Source of the DNA: Sutterella sp.
Lineage (GTDB): Bacteria > Pseudomonadota > Gammaproteobacteria > Burkholderiales > Burkholderiaceae_F
Assembly: GCA_020025955.1 (NCBI GenBank)
Contig: JAHHRF010000063.1
Span: forward strand, 1 to 9,757
Direction: 5' to 3'
DNA length: 9,757 nt
Shown here: positions 7,901 to 9,757 of the stretch, in pieces
How positions within the stretch are numbered: position 1 is the first letter of the stretch
Layout of the letters: every line of letters starts with the position of its first letter
Notes under the pieces: generated by a model
What the model saw: only the letters and a program-made list of their open reading frames with translations
The model's database searches: none
Told to the model about the DNA's origin: nothing
Translations under genes and position numbers: made by a program

Positions 7901-8032
7901 ATTGAGCTTTTTGCGCACGTTTTCCCAAAGTGCCTCTTCCGTGGTGATATCCGGTCGATACGTCCACTGAGAGACACCGAGGGTGAGCTGGTTAATCAGC
8001 TCCTCTTCCATTTTGGCTTCAAGTGTTGCCAT
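4931..8032 (-). CDS. hsdR: Type I restriction enzyme R subunit (HsdR): nuclease and translocase
   Basis: The 1033-residue protein has the length and layout of HsdR of the EcoR124 type (about 1040 aa). It would pull DNA towards the bound HsdM/HsdS complex using ATP and cleave far from the recognition site. The N-terminal PD-(D/E)XK nuclease is visible as D141 and E155-L156-K157. The SF2 motor shows Walker A TTGSGKT (286-292), DECH (399-402), TGTP (426-429), LTGFD (677-681) and the arginine-finger motif QAFSRTNR (702-709). The C-terminal helical part (about 780-1033), which in this family contacts the methylase core, is present. All catalytic motifs look intact. An AAGGGA ribosome binding site (8038-8043) lies five bases before the ATG; a second ATG at codon 8 is less likely. 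The gene begins 30 bases after the GIY-YIG gene and is last in the operon. Its GC content resembles the rest of the chromosome, unlike hsdS. Confidence 0.97.
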   Translation of the reverse strand: MATLEAKMEEELINQLTLGVSQWTYRPDITTEEALWENVRKKLNQNNLDRLDGHPLTDAEMLQIKHFLLDQAASTYKAARWLSGEHQVAQIPLMREDASLGTISLIAINSREVAGGGSTYEIINQYQATKADGTERNRRFDVTLLINGLPLIHIELKNEDHSYMDAFRQIRKYCEEGKFRGLMGLVQMFVVSNGAETRYIAANNHGDMNEKFLTRWVDESNEPVEHFLSFAKAALNIPAAHLMVGKYSVLDNDRKKVILLRPYQIHAIEAIRKASRERESGFVWHTTGSGKTLTSYTVTKNLLDIPSTDKAIFLVDRKDLDQQTASSFLSYGDSDDVDIRNTDNTSDLERKLQSRDRCAIVTTIQKLQNIIRRCTESPTPHYEKLKAQISKKTIAFVVDECHRAVTPESKRTLESFFERSLWYGFTGTPIFEENKREQKGNLARTTAGMYNPKAPERACLHAYTIKEAIGDGAVLGFKIQGLGFERSTLEDLATQLELYSEDELEDIPNLELERQVVKTFAKKTGTSLYDDPRHRQDVIKYITNRCAARLRLNAPTGEAFEGLLTVGSIAIAQQYYKEFKDFKARGEVSEKIRQLLPDFPKVAITYTVGENEDGAMANQAEMRQSLEDYNAMFGTSWDLSTLDAYNTDLNDRLARKKDKYKSREEQLDLVIVVDRLLTGFDAPALSTIFLDRPPMKPHHLIQAFSRTNRIFTPEKRYGHIVTMQTPERFSEEIEAALRLYTNGGLADVQAPEWDETARKFMDAVQSFNAIAPTEEAVETIVKNNNLSELLAYAKAFQAVDRGFSELQVYDEYDEESLPGAFNFDRERFEALSERYPNVIEQIKNHPDFKEKTPEADPVKIDVEYELESIKRIEVNYRYLVGLIQAHLPEGNDPVRSLSEAEDQRIVQFIEGYTKANPKLGGVLQSIWADIKANPENFRDQDAFTLIEERVDALIEREIQTFSSQWGVNPEALKAYARTQATSDISANTVDSSIGNFNAYKEAGGTEKKLRYLRLLREAVATFVKHEIKPLTKR

Positions 8033-8062
8033 GAACTTCCCTTGTTTTCGAAATTTTTAGCG

Positions 8063-8728
8063 TCAACCTTGGTCGAGGTTTTCTTCTGCCTCGCGACGTA
8101 ATTCCACTAAATTCTTCCCCTTGTAGGAGAAATACAGCGGCCCCTGGTAAGAGCCAGAGGTGTTTTGAAGTTTCTCAGGCATGAAGTCATGCGCGTAGGC
8201 AGAAAGTGTATAAAGTCGACCGTTGGGCGCCTCAATCTGGGTGTCACTTGCAATACGGACTGCTTGATTCGTGGGGATGAATACCACTTCGTCACCAGGG
8301 CGCAAACCAATCATGTAGAACTTAAATCGCGAACGACGCGACGGATTCGGTGGCGGCGGGGTGATAGGCGGAGTAACCGGCTCAACGATGGGTTTGTTGT
8401 TTTTGTAAAGCACAACTTTCGCATCATCAATCGTGGTCGCAATATCCCGGAAGATGTCTAAAGCAATTTCGGGAGCTACGTTAAAGAATTCACGATTTTG
8501 ACGGATGCGAAGGTCCGTCAAGCGGTCAATCGTCTTATGGACCAATTTTTCCACTTGTGAATATTTTTTGGTTTCGATCGTAGCGTAGATGTTAAAGGGC
8601 AGAGGAACCGCCGTGTTATCCAGCTCTTTGGAGCGGACATTGACAGGGCGAGAACTTTTCCCGATTTTTACCCAGTCCTCACGAAAACTATCGTTAGTGA
8701 GGATGTATACGTATCCAACGTCGGTCAT
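8063..8728 (-). CDS. GIY-YIG (T5orf172-type) nuclease-family protein inside the type I RM operon
   Basis: The 221-residue protein has three parts. Residues 5-82 resemble the T5orf172 branch of the GIY-YIG nuclease superfamily: GYVY (5-8), VKIG (20-23), R32 in NVR, the E60/H64 pair in VEKLVH and NREFF (78-82). A proline-rich linker follows (about 115-130, including ITPPPPNPS). The C-terminal domain (about 134-212) has the pattern GLRPGDEVVF, YTLSAYAHDFMP, GPLYFSYKGK and LVELR, which I associate from memory with proteins encoded beside RM genes; it may be a DNA- or complex-binding module (inference). Its AAGGA site (8735-8739) overlaps the hsdS stop codon and lies six bases from the ATG, pointing to translational coupling. 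Its role is unknown: an extra nuclease, a control factor or a structural partner of the RM complex are all possible. Confidence 0.85.
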   Translation of the reverse strand: MTDVGYVYILTNDSFREDWVKIGKSSRPVNVRSKELDNTAVPLPFNIYATIETKKYSQVEKLVHKTIDRLTDLRIRQNREFFNVAPEIALDIFRDIATTIDDAKVVLYKNNKPIVEPVTPPITPPPPNPSRRSRFKFYMIGLRPGDEVVFIPTNQAVRIASDTQIEAPNGRLYTLSAYAHDFMPEKLQNTSGSYQGPLYFSYKGKNLVELRREAEENLDQG

Positions 8729-8737
8729 AAATGGTCC

Positions 8738-9757
8738 TTAGACGAACATTTGTTGCATGAAGGCTTTTTTAAGATTCTTAAATGTAATGTTTTTGTTTTT
8801 TAATAAATCAATTTTGACATCTAATTTTGTCAAGAAGGTTGAAATTTTTTTCTGTTCCTTTTTGTCTGGAGTTTGGATTGAATAATTTTTAATTTCTTCA
8901 GAAGGGATGCCTTTGATTGAAGTTCCTTGGACTTCATGTGCTTTTTGTTTCATGAAAACTGAAAGATAGTGTGCTAGATAAAAAGGGTCGCATTTTGGTT
9001 CGATGATATTTGTGAAGTCTTGACTGGTGTATAAATCTTCACAGGCAACGGCTACTTTTCCAACCCCAACGCGTGTAACAATCAGTACACTGTTTTTGGA
9101 AACTTTCTTTGTTGAGCTCTTCAATACTGCTTCTTCGGAGATGAAGCGTGTAATCTTGATTTTGTGAATGCTCTCTTCGGTAACGTCAGAGGAGGAAATC
9201 CAAGGTAAGACTCCATTCCAATATGCGGCTTCTTTCTTTGAAGGGGTGCCTCCTCCATATATTTGGGCGCTAAGATCTTTTAATAGATGGTTGGACCAGC
9301 GTGAAAAATCTTTACCATTGTCATCCTTAAACCGAATCTCTTGACTGAAGATCTTCTGAAGCATCCCCTTCTTCAACGTCTCCATCGCCTGAAGCTTTCG
9401 CTCATTGAGGGAGATTTTTTCGTCAAGAGTGCTAAAAAAGGATGCAATTTTCTCTTGCTCTTCTGGTACTGGTATGGAAATCAAATAATTTTTGATTTCT
9501 TCTGAAGGAATACCCTTGATTGCTGTTCCTTGAACTGCTTTTGCCTTGGCTTTCATCAGCTTAGAAAGTGAGTAACTTAAGAATACAGGGCTACAGTTTG
9601 GATTAATGACATTCGTAAAATCTTGGCTAGTGTATAAATCATCAGTAGCAAGAGCGACTTTACCGACACCAACGCGAGAAACAATGAGAACGCTATTTTT
9701 AGGTACTTTTTTGGTGGCACTGTTGGTGACGGCATCCTTTGTGATAAAACGGCTTGT
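8738..9757 (-). CDS. hsdS: Type I restriction-modification specificity subunit (HsdS), 5' end outside window
   Basis: The frame is open from the right edge to a TAA at 8738-8740, giving 339 residues; an ATG at 9556 is internal, not the true start. HsdS holds two target-recognition domains (TRDs) separated by helical conserved regions and sets the DNA sequence recognised by HsdM and HsdR. In the window are the end of TRD1 (from 9757), the central conserved helix with RKLQAMETLKKGMLQKIF (near 9345-9400), the whole TRD2 (with QIYGGGTPSKKEAAYW and LPWISSSDV), and the C-terminal helical region ending in KKAFMQQMFV. Both TRDs carry VLIV(S/T)RVGVGKVA, DLYTSQDFTN and IKGIPSEEIKNY. About 80 residues of TRD1 should lie beyond the edge, judging by the 201-residue repeat spacing. 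The C-terminal part is very AT-rich. hsdM is expected upstream. Confidence 0.95.
   Translation of the reverse strand, partial: TSRFITKDAVTNSATKKVPKNSVLIVSRVGVGKVALATDDLYTSQDFTNVINPNCSPVFLSYSLSKLMKAKAKAVQGTAIKGIPSEEIKNYLISIPVPEEQEKIASFFSTLDEKISLNERKLQAMETLKKGMLQKIFSQEIRFKDDNGKDFSRWSNHLLKDLSAQIYGGGTPSKKEAAYWNGVLPWISSSDVTEESIHKIKITRFISEEAVLKSSTKKVSKNSVLIVTRVGVGKVAVACEDLYTSQDFTNIIEPKCDPFYLAHYLSVFMKQKAHEVQGTSIKGIPSEEIKNYSIQTPDKKEQKKISTFLTKLDVKIDLLKNKNITFKNLKKAFMQQMFV
8810..9154 (-). repeat. HsdS internal repeat, copy 2 (TRD2 and following helix)
   Basis: This 345-base segment encodes 115 residues that align without gaps to the segment at 9413-9757; 74 of 115 are identical by hand count. The repeat unit is 603 bases (201 residues). 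The DNA is clearly diverged at third codon positions, so the duplication is not recent. Confidence 0.85.
9413..9757 (-). repeat. HsdS internal repeat, copy 1 (TRD1 end and following helix)
   Basis: This is the partner of the segment at 8810-9154 and is cut by the window edge, so the true repeat is longer. The best conserved blocks are the RVGVGKVA strand, the DLYTSQDFTN block and the QGT-IKGIPSEEIKNY block; the region around FLSYSLSKLMKA is the most divergent. Confidence 0.85.

Noticed and set aside
8738..9556. An independent half-length HsdS starting at the ATG at 9556
   Set aside because: The frame continues upstream without a stop to the window edge and encodes clear TRD1 sequence; there is no ribosome binding site before this ATG.
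8810..9757. HsdS repeats as a phase-variable recombination switch
   Set aside because: The two copies differ at many third codon positions, and the identical runs I could find are only about a dozen bases, too short for frequent homologous recombination; no inverted partial hsdS copy or recombinase gene is visible.

Overview
The window looks like an ordinary Gram-negative chromosome segment carrying a type I restriction-modification (RM) island. A lipoprotein signal, a creatinase-type Xaa-Pro aminopeptidase, a short cytoplasmic FKBP and moderately GC-rich codon use would fit a proteobacterium. My best guess is a betaproteobacterium of the Sutterella kind, but that rests on general resemblance only.

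Left part (1-4084), all on the minus strand. In transcription order (right to left) it holds a large protein whose N-terminal half looks like a degenerate DEAD-box helicase core fused to a tail of about 460 residues rich in Lys and Arg, then a small unrecognised lipoprotein, then the first 272 codons of a Xaa-Pro aminopeptidase that runs off the left edge. Hairpins separate these units, so they are probably not one tight operon.

Middle (4085-4930). A divergent intergenic region of 428 bp contains several perfect or near-perfect inverted repeats and weak promoter-like sequences. It is followed by a plus-strand FKBP-type peptidyl-prolyl isomerase with a strong Shine-Dalgarno site. A long hairpin with U-tracts on both strands ends this gene and the convergent hsdR.

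Right part (4931-9757), all on the minus strand, reading right to left: hsdS (5' end outside the window), a GIY-YIG/T5orf172-type protein, then hsdR. Gaps of 9 and 30 bp indicate one operon; hsdM is expected just beyond the right edge. HsdS would choose the DNA target, HsdR would translocate and cut, and the GIY-YIG protein is an accessory of unknown role. The two target-recognition halves of HsdS are clear duplicates of each other (74 of 115 residues identical by hand alignment), which suggests a target with two similar half-sites. hsdS is much more AT-rich than hsdR, suggesting a separate origin for its recognition domains.

The points most worth following up are the duplicated HsdS recognition domains, the nuclease-like protein inside the RM operon, and the helicase-like protein that lacks the ATPase motifs but carries a very long basic tail with two non-basic islands.
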